From assembly GCA_965261795.1 (NCBI GenBank), contig OZ253476.1, positions 3,720,001 to 3,784,000 on the forward strand: a DNA stretch of 64,000 nt. The letters run 5' to 3'. Positions 27,782-36,859 of the stretch are shown in pieces. The DNA comes from CBDCFV01 sp965261795. GTDB taxonomy: Bacteria; Chloroflexota; Dehalococcoidia; Lucifugimonadales; UBA3495. Position 1 is the first letter of the stretch. The number at the start of each line of letters is the position of its first letter. Position numbers and translations under genes: made by a program. The notes below the pieces were generated by a model. It searched no databases and was not told the DNA's origin. It saw only the letters and a list, made by a program, of their open reading frames with translations.

Positions 27782-28186
27782 TTGGCAATGGACCGAACCA
27801 GAACATACCGGGAAATGGCGAACCGAGGCAAGTATCAGAGGCTTTACACGTACCTATGTGCCCTTACAACCCGGGAATGGCGAACCACGTTTTGCGAAAT
27901 CGAGTCCATCATCGGCTTTCAGTTGCCCGCGTCGGCCCGCCTTCACCGACCCTGGTGGTCCAACCAGAATAGAGGCAACGGCCACAGCCAAGCCCTTTCG
28001 TGGAGCACCGCCGGATGGGAGACGTCGGAGGTCGACATGGAAGCCGAGACGCTGTTGCTGCGGCGCAAACCCACGGTCGCCGTCCGCAGGATGACCCTCG
28101 GCGAAGCGTGGCCAGTGCATTCCGTCGGGGCCTGGCCTGAGGGTCTCAGCCTCAGGCGCGAGAACATCTACGAGGAAAGAATTTAG
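27782..28186 (+). CDS. DUF7662-like protein, likely antitoxin of the adjacent PIN gene
   Basis: The middle of this 134-aa protein (YQRLYTYLCALTTREW...TFCEIESIIGFQLPASARLH...WWSNQ..HSQALSWSTAGWE) matches the DUF7662 pattern that I recall from hypothetical proteins often found near toxin-like genes. The tail, MTLGEAWPVHSVGAWPEGLS followed by RRENIYEE, resembles the short operator or toxin-binding end of VapB-like antitoxins. It ends 8 bp before the PIN-domain gene. A TTG at 27782 lies 6 bases after GGAGG; an ATG at 27788 is the alternative start. Confidence 0.65.
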   Translation: MAMDRTRTYREMANRGKYQRLYTYLCALTTREWRTTFCEIESIIGFQLPASARLHRPWWSNQNRGNGHSQALSWSTAGWETSEVDMEAETLLLRRKPTVAVRRMTLGEAWPVHSVGAWPEGLSLRRENIYEERI

Positions 28187-28194
28187 CCCACTCA

Positions 28195-28617
28195 ATGTTT
28201 GTCGACACCAACGTGCTGGTAAACGCCCGTATCCTGGAAGCCCCGGACCATGAGATAGCCAGAGCCAGCCTCAAAAGAGCCTTTGAGGATCCTGAGCCGC
28301 TTCGCATCAGTCGTCAGGTTTTGCGTGAGTACCTGGCAGTAGTCACCCGCCCACAGACCTGGCCGGTGGTCATCACCCGCGAGGAGGTGCTTAGCGATGT
28401 GGAGAGGCTTGCCGCCACCTTCGTTGTGTTGGAGGACGGTCCTGAGGTAACGGACTGGCTGGTGTCTCTGTGCCGTCAGGTCTCCGTAGGAGGCAGGCAG
28501 ATTCACGACGCCAACATAGTCGCCACTATGCTGGCTTACGGGGAACGCAGGCTACTGACGTTCAACGTGGCGGACTTCCGTAGATACGGAGACCGCATAG
28601 AGCTGGTCGGTGGTTAG
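28195..28617 (+). CDS. VapC-like PIN-domain ribonuclease
   Basis: 140-aa PIN domain: MFVDTNVLVNA (first Asp, near residue 4), LREYLAVV (Glu near 43), IHDANIVATM (Asp near 103), and LTFNVADFRRY (fourth acidic position). This is the metal-dependent RNase active site of VapC toxins, which cut tRNA or rRNA. It lies 8 bp downstream of the DUF7662-like gene, the gene order of an antitoxin-toxin pair. Confidence 0.85.
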   Translation: MFVDTNVLVNARILEAPDHEIARASLKRAFEDPEPLRISRQVLREYLAVVTRPQTWPVVITREEVLSDVERLAATFVVLEDGPEVTDWLVSLCRQVSVGGRQIHDANIVATMLAYGERRLLTFNVADFRRYGDRIELVGG

Positions 28618-28652
28618 CAGAACCGGGTCGCCACCAATCAGGCGCCAATCGA

Positions 28653-29206
28653 TTGAGACGCAACGCAAAGAAGGTGCAAGCGTTCAAGCTGGGGGAAGTG
28701 TTCATGGACAGAGAACGTAAGCTACATTGGAACCTCAAGAAGCGCGAACTTGCGGGCGGCGATAAGTATTTCTTCACGTGTGCACGGCCCGGATACTGTC
28801 CAAAGGATAAGAACAAGCAAGTGTCGGGAGAGGAGGTATCTGCGTGGGTCTTGGGTTTACCAGGCTCCGATAGGGCGGTTGTTTCCCTGTTGGGCCGTAA
28901 ACCGGGTTGGGCCGTAAACCGGACGGGAGGAGTGAGTTCAGGTTCTACCCGTTCCACGGTGATTGGGACTCCTTGGAAGAACGCGGAAATAAGCCCTCCT
29001 TTCAGGAGTGGATGGACCACCATCATCCGGACCTGGAGGTCGTAGTGAAGCAACATCCTACTTGGGATAAAGGAATCGGCTCTGATGAAGTCGAGGCCAT
29101 AGCTGCCGTTGTTGGTGACCTGATTTCCCAAGGCAGAACAGCCATTGTCGTAGACTCCGCCGGAGTCAGCAGGACTGGACAGGTGGCCAAATTCTTTCGT
29201 GGCTGA
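28653..29206 (+). pseudogene. Unknown gene broken by a 17-bp tandem duplication
   Basis: Two overlapping frames (28653-29045 and 28907-29206) are joined exactly when one copy of a 17-bp repeat is removed: ...VVSLLGRKP then DGRSEFRFYPFHGDWDSLEE. The restored protein of about 165-180 residues ends in TAIVVDSAGVSRTGQVAKFF. This looks like a loop of a phosphatase- or nucleotide-binding-type fold but lacks the Cys of tyrosine phosphatases, and I do not assign a family. Likely start is ATG 28704 (MDRERKLHWNLKKREL). Confidence 0.75.
28889..28922 (+). repeat. Exact 17-bp tandem duplication (gene-breaking)
   Basis: GTTGGGCCGTAAACCGG occurs at 28889-28905 and again at 28906-28922 without a mismatch. 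Deleting one unit restores the frame of the surrounding gene. Confidence 0.95.
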
Positions 29207-29336
29207 CCCACCCATGAGGATGTACCGGACCCATGACACAAACCAGGGGGGGCCTGAAGAAACAGGTGAAATCCTTTACCCAGTCGGAACTGCCAATACA
29301 TAAGCTCTGTGTTATGGTTGGCGGGTACTATACCTA

Positions 29337-29370
29337 AACCGAGAGAAGACCTTAACCGAGAGAAGACCTT
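29337..29370 (+). repeat. Exact 17-bp tandem duplication in a leader
   Basis: AACCGAGAGAAGACCTT at 29337-29353 is repeated at 29354-29370, ending 1 base before the ATG at 29372. Each unit contains a GAGAGAAG stretch that could act as a weak ribosome binding site, so the duplication may alter expression. Confidence 0.95.
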
Positions 29371-29371
29371 C

Positions 29372-30274
29372 ATGCAGATTGGCACTGTAGCTATATTGAG
29401 TCCTGGCGACATGGGCCATGCTGTCGGGCAGCGTTTGCGGGAAAACGAACTGGACGTAATTACTTGCCTGGCCGGCCGCAGCGACCGGACGCGGGCCTTG
29501 GCTGACAAGGCCGGCATACGCGATATTCCAACAATGGAGGAACTGGTCGAACAGTCTGACTTGATAATGTCCATGACCGTGTCGGCAGCGGTGTCCAGCC
29601 TGTGCCGGCAGGTTGCCGACGCACTCAGGGCCACGGGCGTGGATACCCTGTTCGCAGAGTGCAACGCCATTGCCCCTCAGCTCGCGCGAGAGTTGGAGCC
29701 GATCATTACCGACGCCGGCGGGAGGTTTGTGGACGTGTCCATCATCGGAGGGCCGCCGCGGCCGGGTTACAGCCCCCACTTCTACACCTCCGGCGATGCG
29801 GCTTCCCAGTTCGAACAGCTAAACTATTTTGGGCTGACGGTCCTGAAGCTGGACGGCGAGGTCGGGCAGGCTTCGGGGATAAAGATGTGCTACGCCGCCA
29901 TGACCAAGGGCTCCTGGGCTTTGTACAGCGAGTTGCTGATGGCAGCCGAGTTGATGGGCCTGACCGAGCCCCTGCTTGCAGAGTTCCAGTCTGGCCAGCA
30001 GGCAGTCTTGCAGCGTATGGAACGTACCTTGCCCACAGTGCCGGCCCGCTCGCTCCGTTGGGTCAGTGAAATGGAGGAGATTCGCAACACCTTCGCCCAC
30101 TTGGGAATGACCCCCCACCTCTTTGAGGGCGTTGCGGAAATGTACCGGTTCATCGGCAGCACCCCTCTGGGTGAAGAATTTCCCGAGTCGCGGGACCGTG
30201 ACCGCACTTTCACCGAGACTATCCGCCAACTAGCCCAGTACGTGCGGCCACAGGAGGAAGGCGACGTCCACTAG
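29372..30274 (+). CDS. NAD-binding 6PGDH-like dehydrogenase with DUF1932 domain
   Basis: 300-aa protein. Residues 1-150 are a Rossmann domain (IGTVAILSPGDMGHAVGQRL) like 6-phosphogluconate and 3-hydroxyisobutyrate dehydrogenases. The C-terminal part (DGEVGQASGIKMCYAAMTKG...) is the DUF1932 all-helical domain with the Lys (IKMCYAAMTKG) at the usual catalytic place. It is probably a beta-hydroxyacid-type dehydrogenase; the substrate is unknown. ATG at 29372 is preferred since the ORF before it is the duplicated leader. Confidence 0.82.
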   Translation: MQIGTVAILSPGDMGHAVGQRLRENELDVITCLAGRSDRTRALADKAGIRDIPTMEELVEQSDLIMSMTVSAAVSSLCRQVADALRATGVDTLFAECNAIAPQLARELEPIITDAGGRFVDVSIIGGPPRPGYSPHFYTSGDAASQFEQLNYFGLTVLKLDGEVGQASGIKMCYAAMTKGSWALYSELLMAAELMGLTEPLLAEFQSGQQAVLQRMERTLPTVPARSLRWVSEMEEIRNTFAHLGMTPHLFEGVAEMYRFIGSTPLGEEFPESRDRDRTFTETIRQLAQYVRPQEEGDVH

Positions 30275-30503
30275 GCCCTGACTATGACATTTGCTCTCCT
30301 TCCCTGAAACCGGGCCACGGCTGGGCAGGATTGAGGCCCCAGGACCGCGCGGTCTTGAGGCCTGCTGGTCCAACTTACCCGCCTGCAGGAGGACTACGGT
30401 TTGGTCTGACTGCACTTAGCGGTAACAGTATCAAGCCGGAGCCCAGGGATGTCATTACCAACGGCAGTTGTCGCCAATAGCATCAGTAGTGAGCCTGTAG
30501 TAC

Positions 30504-31514
30504 TTAAGAGACCACAAACCCCTCTCCCACCGGGTCATCGGGATCAATTAACCACTTGGCATAGCCTGTGATGTTCGCTTTGCCCTTGATGGTAGGTATG
30601 ACCGCCCGGTGACCACCCAGTTCCGTCTCGCCCACCAAACAACCCTCAAAGGTCCCTGTCCCAAGCAAGCCTTCCGATTGAATGGTCTGGCCCACCTTAA
30701 TCAGGCCGCGGGCTTCCAGCATCGCCATCATCGCACTGGTGCCTGTTCCTCCGGGCGACCGATCCGCCTTGCCGTCACTGAATACATGAACGCATTTGTA
30801 AAAAGCGTCGGGCAGCGTGGGTTCGTGATAAAAGGTAACGAACTCCAGGTTGTTGATATGCGGTTGCGTGGGGTGCCGCAGCTCGACTTGCAGGTTGACC
30901 AAGCTTTTTACGATGGGGCCAAGCTTGGAGAAGAAGCCGGCGTTTTGGGGGCAAATCTTCCACTCCGGGTGGTCCCACTTTACTATGGCGAAAAAGTTGC
31001 CGCCGAAGGATACATCCACATTCACCTCACCAAAGTCGGGCAGCCGGATTTTCACGTCTTTCTCAGCAAGATAGGCTGGCACGTTCTCGAAGCGGCACCA
31101 CTCCACGCTGCTTGCCGTCGAACCAACCTCGGCGGTGACAAGCCCCGCAGTAGTTTCAAACCTGATGGTGGTCAGGTCGCCGGCGGACGGCGTCAGGCCT
31201 TGGGAAACCATCGCCATGCCCAAGGCAATTGTGCCGTGTCCGCACATGTCGTGGAAGTTTTCGCCATCCATCCAGATCATTCCCGCGTCGGTGTCGGGGC
31301 TTGACGGCGGGGTCAGGAACACGCCGAACATGTCCTTGTGTCCGCGGGGCTCGCGGGTTAAAGCGCGGCGTAGCCAGTCGTAGTTGGCTTCCAGGTACCG
31401 CCTCTTCTCTACGATGCCAGTGCCATACGGATAGGGAACACCCCCGTAGACGATGCAGGTAGGCTCGCCCTCGGTATGGGTATAAATCACGTCGATGAAA
31501 TGGTTCTTGCGCAT
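30504..31514 (-). CDS. Proline racemase/hydroxyproline epimerase-dehydratase family protein
   Basis: 336-aa protein with the family start IDVIYTHTEGEPTCIV and first catalytic site DMCGHGTIALG (Cys near residue 90). The second site, which is Cys in racemases and epimerases (SPCGTGT) and Thr in trans-3-hydroxyproline dehydratases, reads DRSPGGTGTSA here, so Gly replaces it. Loss of the second thiol argues against racemase activity; a dehydratase or another one-base reaction on an imino acid is possible. It is monocistronic, facing the 6PGDH-like gene. Confidence 0.82.
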   Translation of the reverse strand: MRKNHFIDVIYTHTEGEPTCIVYGGVPYPYGTGIVEKRRYLEANYDWLRRALTREPRGHKDMFGVFLTPPSSPDTDAGMIWMDGENFHDMCGHGTIALGMAMVSQGLTPSAGDLTTIRFETTAGLVTAEVGSTASSVEWCRFENVPAYLAEKDVKIRLPDFGEVNVDVSFGGNFFAIVKWDHPEWKICPQNAGFFSKLGPIVKSLVNLQVELRHPTQPHINNLEFVTFYHEPTLPDAFYKCVHVFSDGKADRSPGGTGTSAMMAMLEARGLIKVGQTIQSEGLLGTGTFEGCLVGETELGGHRAVIPTIKGKANITGYAKWLIDPDDPVGEGFVVS

Positions 31515-31538
31515 TGGCCGATCCCCTTCTTTATTATT

Positions 31539-31629
31539 GTCTGAATCAGGATTTACCGGATTTCAGGATTCTCAAGATATGCGCCATTCATCCTGCTAGT
31601 CCATCGATACTGAGAATCCTGACTCAGAC
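31539..31629. repeat. 91-bp inverted-repeat element with CAGGATT motifs
   Basis: GTCTGAATCAGGATT at 31539-31553 faces AATCCTGACTCAGAC at 31615-31629 (14 of 15 complementary), and TTTCAGGATTCTC lies inside. Similar CTGAATCAGGATTTACAGGATT repeats occur in many unrelated bacterial genomes. It sits in the 293-bp gap between the racemase-like gene and msrB, which holds nothing else I can support. Confidence 0.6.
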
Positions 31630-31807
31630 GAAAGAGTCAAGCGCAGGATGTGCTCTCCCGGTTATTCTAACTACTCCTCATCACACCCCGTTTATTCTAG
31701 CGTAGCAGCCAACCCTCTTGACCAGAGAAGCACCGGACTCCAGAGTTGGCATAGCCTTATACGGGATTGCGCCAACGTGAGATAATAGGTGCCAAGGAGG
31801 GATAACT

Positions 31808-32206
31808 ATGGATACCTCGAGATATAACCCCCTGACTCCCGAAGAGCGCGCCATCATCGAACGGAAAGGAACGGAGTGGCCCTTTACCGGGGAGTATGAC
31901 GATTTTTACGAGACGGGCACCTACGTCTGCCGCCGGTGCGACGCCGAGCTATACCGATCGGTGGACAAATTCGACGCCCATTGCGGCTGGCCGGCCTTCG
32001 ACAAGGAGATCCCCGGGGCGGTGAAACACCAGCTTGACCCGGACGGTCACAGGATTGAAGTCGAATGCGCTGCCTGCGACGGCCACTTGGGCCACGTGTT
32101 TATTGGAGAGCGTTTAACCGAGACCAACACCCGGCACTGTATAAACTCCATCTCCATGAAGTTTGTGCCCGAGCCGCAGGACGAGGTCAATGACGCAGGA
32201 CGCTGA
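31808..32206 (+). CDS. msrB: Peptide-methionine (R)-S-oxide reductase
   Basis: 132-aa MsrB. Two CxxC pairs (CRRCD and CAACDGHLGHVF) bind structural zinc, HCGWPAF is the substrate pocket and NTRHCINSISMKF holds the catalytic nucleophile Cys near residue 114. It reduces methionine-R-sulfoxide in oxidised proteins. The gene overlaps the next ORF by 17 bp and the two form an operon. AAGGAGGG precedes the ATG. Confidence 0.95.
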   Translation: MDTSRYNPLTPEERAIIERKGTEWPFTGEYDDFYETGTYVCRRCDAELYRSVDKFDAHCGWPAFDKEIPGAVKHQLDPDGHRIEVECAACDGHLGHVFIGERLTETNTRHCINSISMKFVPEPQDEVNDAGR

Positions 32207-32690
32207 CATCGAATCGAAGGTCGTCGAGACCTTGAACGGACTGGGAGTCCCACATGAGATCATCCGCATAGACCCTGACTTCGCCGATACGGCCCAGTTT
32301 TGCGAAGAGTACGGCTACCCCCTTGCCCATTGCGCCAACACCATCATCGTAGGCTCCCGGCGTGGGCCTAAGCAGTTCTCCGCTTGCGTCGTTCTTGGAA
32401 CCGACCGCTTGGACGTCAACAAGACGGTCAAGGGCTTGATGAACGTCTCCCGCGCGTCCTTTGCCGCTCCGGAGGATACCCAAGAGTTGACGGGCATGAT
32501 GATAGGCGGGGTTACTCCATTCGCGCTGCCCGAAGACCTACCAATATACGCTGACCAGAACCTGATGGACGTGGAATACCTGATTTTCGGCTCCGGCAGC
32601 AGAAACTCGAAACTGAAGCTTGCTCCAGGCGACTTATCGAAGATACCCAATCTCCGGTTCGTACCCGGCTTGTCATTGCCGAGGGAATAG
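32190..32690 (+). CDS. YbaK/EbsC (ProX-like) aminoacyl-tRNA deacylase-like protein
   Basis: 166 residues with the YbaK fold pattern: AHCANTIIVGSR, FSACVVLGTDRLDVNKTVKG with the conserved Lys, ELTGMMIGGVTPFALP and IFGSGSRNSKLKLAPGDL. Family members hydrolyse misacylated Cys- or Ala-tRNA(Pro). The ATG at 32190 lies inside the end of msrB, which favours translational coupling; the ORF opens earlier, at 32163. Confidence 0.88.
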   Translation: MTQDADIESKVVETLNGLGVPHEIIRIDPDFADTAQFCEEYGYPLAHCANTIIVGSRRGPKQFSACVVLGTDRLDVNKTVKGLMNVSRASFAAPEDTQELTGMMIGGVTPFALPEDLPIYADQNLMDVEYLIFGSGSRNSKLKLAPGDLSKIPNLRFVPGLSLPRE

Positions 32691-32936
32691 GGCAAGGCGG
32701 CTCAGGCGACGGCCTCCGCGGTGCGAAGCTCCGGGGGCCGACGCTCCGGGGGCCGACGCTCTCCCCGGAAGGACACCAGAGCCATTGCGGTCAGCAGAAG
32801 CGCGATGTTCGACCAGATGGCAATATCGTAGGTGCCTCTGAAATCGTAGAACAGGCCGCCCAGGAAAGCCCCCAACCCGCTGCCGATGGGCATAACCGCG
32901 AACATGGTCCCGTAAATGGTCCCCAAGTTTCTAATA

Positions 32937-33920
32937 ACCTGAGTTCGGGATAAGGGATGCCTCCCAAAGAAAGAACAGGTATTCTTTCTGGTAGATGAAT
33001 ACCAAGGAGGCATCCCTCATGAGTTTACTCAAACTGTTCTGCAATGTCGATGATTTCTGGCAAGCCTTCCAACCGCATTGGCGTCGAGTGACGTTGGCGC
33101 GGAAAGGGGGGCGGAGAGTTCGAGCGACAAGGTTGTCCCCCAGTGAAATCATGACGATTCTCATTCACTTTCACCAGTCCCACTACCGTACCTTCAAAGC
33201 CTATTACACTGAGTATACCCTGGTGCACCTCCGGCCCGAATTCCCAGGCTTGGTCAGCTACAACCGGTTCGTTGAGTTGACGCCTACCGTGACCATCCCC
33301 CTGTTAGCCTACCTGCAACAGCGCCAAGGCAACTGCACCGGCCTCGCCTTCGTGGATGCCACTGCCATCAAGGTATGCCATAACAAGCGGATTCCCCGCC
33401 ACCAGGTCTTTGCCGGAATCGCCGCCCGGGGCAAGACCACAATGGGCTGGTTTTATGGCTTCAAACTCCACCTGGTCGTCAATGACCGGGGTGAAATACT
33501 GGCGTGCCGGCTGACTCCGGGCAACGTCGATGACCGCAAGCCGCTGCCAGCCTTGGCTAAGGGCTTGTTTGGCAAGCTCTTCGGCGACAAGGGCTACATC
33601 TCCCAACCACTATTCAAACAACTGCTGGCCCAAGGCTTGGAGCTAATCACCCCCAGGCGCAAGAACATGAAGAAGCGTCCGTTGCCTCTGGAAGACAAGC
33701 TGTTGTTGCGGAAACGGTTGGTCATTGAGACCATCAACGACCAACTGAAGAACATTTCCCAAATTGAACATACCCGGCACCGCAGTGTGGCTAACTTCCT
33801 GGTCAACCTGCTCTGTGGCCTGATCGCCTACTGCCATCAACCGAAAAAGCCTTCCCTTCACCTCTCAGACCAGCAACTTCAACTCCTATCTCATCCCTTT
33901 TAACTTTCCCGAACTCAGGT
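32937..33920 (+). mobile_element. IS982-family insertion sequence
   Basis: ACCTGAGTTCGGGA (32937-32950) and its exact complement (33907-33920) are the terminal repeats of a 984-bp element. TAATA at 32932-32936 and 33921-33925 is the target-site duplication. The intact repeats and transposase indicate a recent insertion into the MFS gene. Confidence 0.92.
33019..33903 (+). CDS. IS982-family transposase
   Basis: About 294 aa, full length for IS982. The DDE residues are visible in FVDATAIKVCHNKRI (first Asp), TPGNVDDRKPLPAL and FGDKGYIS (second Asp), and VIETINDQLKNISQIEHTRH (Glu). ATG at 33019 (MSLLKLF) is preferred; an in-frame ATG at 32995 would extend it by 8 residues. It appears intact. 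Confidence 0.92.
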   Translation: MSLLKLFCNVDDFWQAFQPHWRRVTLARKGGRRVRATRLSPSEIMTILIHFHQSHYRTFKAYYTEYTLVHLRPEFPGLVSYNRFVELTPTVTIPLLAYLQQRQGNCTGLAFVDATAIKVCHNKRIPRHQVFAGIAARGKTTMGWFYGFKLHLVVNDRGEILACRLTPGNVDDRKPLPALAKGLFGKLFGDKGYISQPLFKQLLAQGLELITPRRKNMKKRPLPLEDKLLLRKRLVIETINDQLKNISQIEHTRHRSVANFLVNLLCGLIAYCHQPKKPSLHLSDQQLQLLSHPF

Positions 33921-35220
33921 TAATACCGTACCGGTCCGATGTATACGCGGCGGTGACGCTGACCACCGAGTTCCAGGAAAACCCCACCAGGAGTATCCCT
34001 GCCAAGAGGGTTCCCAGCCCCAGTGGGGGAATTCCGAGGGCCGGTATTCCCATGGACAGCAACACGACAATAAACCCGAGGGCCCGGATTTGGTAAGAGG
34101 CAGTCAAGAGCCACCGGCGTCCGTACTGATCGGAAAGGTGCCCCATGTAGAGACTTCCTACCACGGCGGCGGCCCCAATCAGGCTGAACGCTCCCGCGGC
34201 GGCCATCGGGTGATATCCAAGGTCCTGGGCGTAGGTTACAAAGTGAGCATTCACGAAGCTCATCGAGTACCCTCAAACGAAGTACCCAAAGGTGAGCCGG
34301 TAGAACAGGTTCGAGCCCAACGCCTCCTTGAAAGTCGCGTCGCGCCCGAATATTGGCGTGGAGTCATCCCCGCCGGTGCCCCTTCTCCTACGCAGGTCTG
34401 ACGTGTCGCCCAAGGGCTCCAACCCCATTTCCTGGGGAGTGTTTCGGATGAAGATCATGCCAACAGGAAGGATGACCAGGAGAGCAAGCCCACCCAGGAA
34501 ATAGTAGGCGTCTCGCCAGTCCAACAGGATCAGAAACACAGAGGCAATCGGGACCAGGATCAAAGCCCCAAACGACCCGGAACTGCTATGCAACCCCAGC
34601 GTCAAGCCCCGGCGGGAGTAAAACCAAGCGCTTATGACCTTGGTCAAAATCGGGCCGACTCCCATGGTCAACCCGATGCTCATCACCGCGAACACCGCGT
34701 AGAGTTGCGTCAAGGTTTGGACCGAGGGGACGATCAGCAGCATGATTCCCAGCAACGCAACGCCGAAAAGGGCCACCAACTTGGGACTGTAACGGTCGGC
34801 CAGATAACCGGCCAAGGGACGCATGAGGCCGGATAGCATGAAGGTAATGCCAAATGCGAGGGACAGGGTGCTCCTGCTCCAGCCGAACTCCTCGGTCATG
34901 GGTTGCAGGAACACGCCAAAGGAGAACTGGGTGCCGGAAGTGCCCAAGGCCACTAACGAGCATCCCATCACAACATACCAACCGTGGAACATCCGACCGG
35001 ACTTATCCGCCATTTCTGCCTCTCGTAGGGTTGTCTACCTGCGTTAGTACAGTTGGGTCCCGGTACTCTTTAATTTACCACAAGAAATGCCGGCAAACGG
35101 AGATTGAAGTGGCGAATGCTGCCGCCTCATCGCCGGTCAGGTTGAACCAACCGCCACCCGTTGGATATTATGATCGGAACTCTCATCCAGGAAACCGTTA
35201 CCTATTGGAGAAGCAACACA

Positions 35221-36786
35221 ATGCTCGATTTATTGATCACAGGCGGCGAGGTACTGGACGGCGTCGGCAACACGGGATTCTATGGCGCAGTCGGTATACA
35301 AGGCGACCGGGTGCAAGTGTTCCGGGGGGACGTTTCGCACTTGGAAGCCCAACGGACGATTGACGCCACCGGCAGGGTGGTGTGCCCGGGCTTCATCGAC
35401 GTTCATGCCCATTCCGGGTTGGTGATCCTGTCCGAACCAAGGCACGAACCCAAGGTGTTCCAGGGCGTCACCACCGAGTTGATAGGCATCGACGGCAACT
35501 CCTACGCTCCCTTCCGGTCGCCCGACGACCTCGACCGATTCATCTGCCTCAACTCCGGGCTGGACGGCGACCCACCCCTGCCGGGCCGCTGGTCCACCGT
35601 GGCGGAGTACCTTTCGATGTTCGACCGCAAGGTGGCAGTGAACATCGCCTACATCGTCGGTAACGCTCCTCTGCGCATTAACGCGGTAGGATGGAATGAC
35701 CGTAAAGCCACCGCAGCCGAGTTGGAAGACATGAAGGCGTTGCTGCGGGAAAGCATGGAAGACGGGGCAGTGGGCATGTCGACCGGGTTGGACTACCCGC
35801 CCGGCAGCTACGCCGACACCGACGAACTGGTGGCCCTGTCCGAGGAAGCGGCCAGGCTGGGTGGGATATACCATACCCACACCCGCAACTGGCTGGGCGA
35901 CCGCTACCTGGACCCCAACCGGGAAGCCATAGAAATCGGTCGTCGCAGCGGCGTTCCGGTCCACATCACCCACCTGTTCCGGCGGCGCGTCCACACATCC
36001 GGGGCGCGGCCCATACTGCAACTGGTGGACGATGCCCGTGACGAGGGGCTGGACGTGACCTTCGACACATTTCCCTTCCGCTACGGCGGAACCAGGATAC
36101 TGATAGTCTTCCCCCAGTGGGCCCATGACGGCGGCCCGGACCGACTGAAAGAGGTGCTGGCCGACCCCGGCCAGCGGGAACGGCTCAAGCGCGAGGTGCA
36201 ACCCCGTGGCCGAGGATGGGATGAGATGTGGGTAACCTACTTCAAGGAGCCCCAAAACCGCCGGTTCGAGGGGCGGTCGGTGGCGGAAATGGCCGAAATG
36301 TCGGGCAAGCATCCCGTTGACGCCATTTGTGACGTGCTTCTGGAGGAAAATTTGCGGGTGTCCTACTTCGCCGACATAGTCGATGAAGCCACTTTGCCGG
36401 ACTTTATCAGCCACCCGATGTACATGGTCGGCAGCGACGCCCTTCTCATTGGCGACTACCCGCCGCCCATGGCCTATGGCACCTTCCCTTTCATCCTCGC
36501 GCAGCTAGTCCGCGAAGAACGGAAACTGTCCCTTCCCGACGCCATCAGGAGGATGACCTCCTATCCGGCTCAGCGCCTCGGAATATCTGACCGAGGGATT
36601 CTGGCCGACGGCATGAAGGCCGACGTGGTAATCTTCGATCCCGCGACGATTAACGCCAACAACACCAAGCAGGATCCTCGGCGGCTTGCCAGCGGTATAG
36701 ACTACGTCATAGTCAACGGCACGCCGGTCATTGACCAAGGCGTACACACAGGCGCTTTGCCCGGCCGGGCTTTGCGCCGCGGCTGA
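35221..36786 (+). CDS. N-acyl-D-amino-acid deacylase family amidohydrolase
   Basis: 521-aa protein with LLITGGEVLDGVGNTGFYGA (beta-sandwich start), PGFIDVHAHSGL (HxH metal site), GMSTGLDYPPGSYA, YHTHTRN and HITHLF (further His ligands), MVGSDALLIG (Asp) and the C-terminal sandwich ADVVIFDPATI. This is the D-aminoacylase/dihydroorotase-like branch that removes acyl groups from N-acyl-D-amino acids. ATG at 35221 starts the family's MLDLLITGG, so the upstream codons from 35161 are excluded. Confidence 0.9.
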   Translation: MLDLLITGGEVLDGVGNTGFYGAVGIQGDRVQVFRGDVSHLEAQRTIDATGRVVCPGFIDVHAHSGLVILSEPRHEPKVFQGVTTELIGIDGNSYAPFRSPDDLDRFICLNSGLDGDPPLPGRWSTVAEYLSMFDRKVAVNIAYIVGNAPLRINAVGWNDRKATAAELEDMKALLRESMEDGAVGMSTGLDYPPGSYADTDELVALSEEAARLGGIYHTHTRNWLGDRYLDPNREAIEIGRRSGVPVHITHLFRRRVHTSGARPILQLVDDARDEGLDVTFDTFPFRYGGTRILIVFPQWAHDGGPDRLKEVLADPGQRERLKREVQPRGRGWDEMWVTYFKEPQNRRFEGRSVAEMAEMSGKHPVDAICDVLLEENLRVSYFADIVDEATLPDFISHPMYMVGSDALLIGDYPPPMAYGTFPFILAQLVREERKLSLPDAIRRMTSYPAQRLGISDRGILADGMKADVVIFDPATINANNTKQDPRRLASGIDYVIVNGTPVIDQGVHTGALPGRALRRG

Positions 36787-36859
36787 CCATCCCTATCAGC
36801 CCATTTTTGGAGGTCGAGCCGCCCCTTGGTCATTCCCGAGAAAGAATGTCACCCTCACA

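Larger units (their letters stand above)
32702..35013 (-). pseudogene. MFS transporter disrupted by IS982 and a TGA codon
   Basis: The N-terminal piece (35013 down to 34276) starts MADKSGRMFHGWYVVMGCSL and stops at a TGA (34273-34275) within LTFGYFV-stop-GYSMSF. The same frame continues through MSFVNAHFVTYAQDLGYHPM to AAYTSDRYGI near 33926. There an IS982 element interrupts it, and the reading resumes with RNLGTIYGTMFAVMPIGSGL to the stop at 32702. Removing the IS and one target duplication joins YGI to RNLG in frame. The parent was a 12-TM MFS_1 carrier of the oxalate/formate or monocarboxylate type. Two independent lesions show it is dead. Confidence 0.9.

Noticed and set aside
35230..36414. 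394-aa minus-strand ORF opposite the D-aminoacylase gene
   Set aside because: Shadow frame; the plus strand has full metal-binding motifs.
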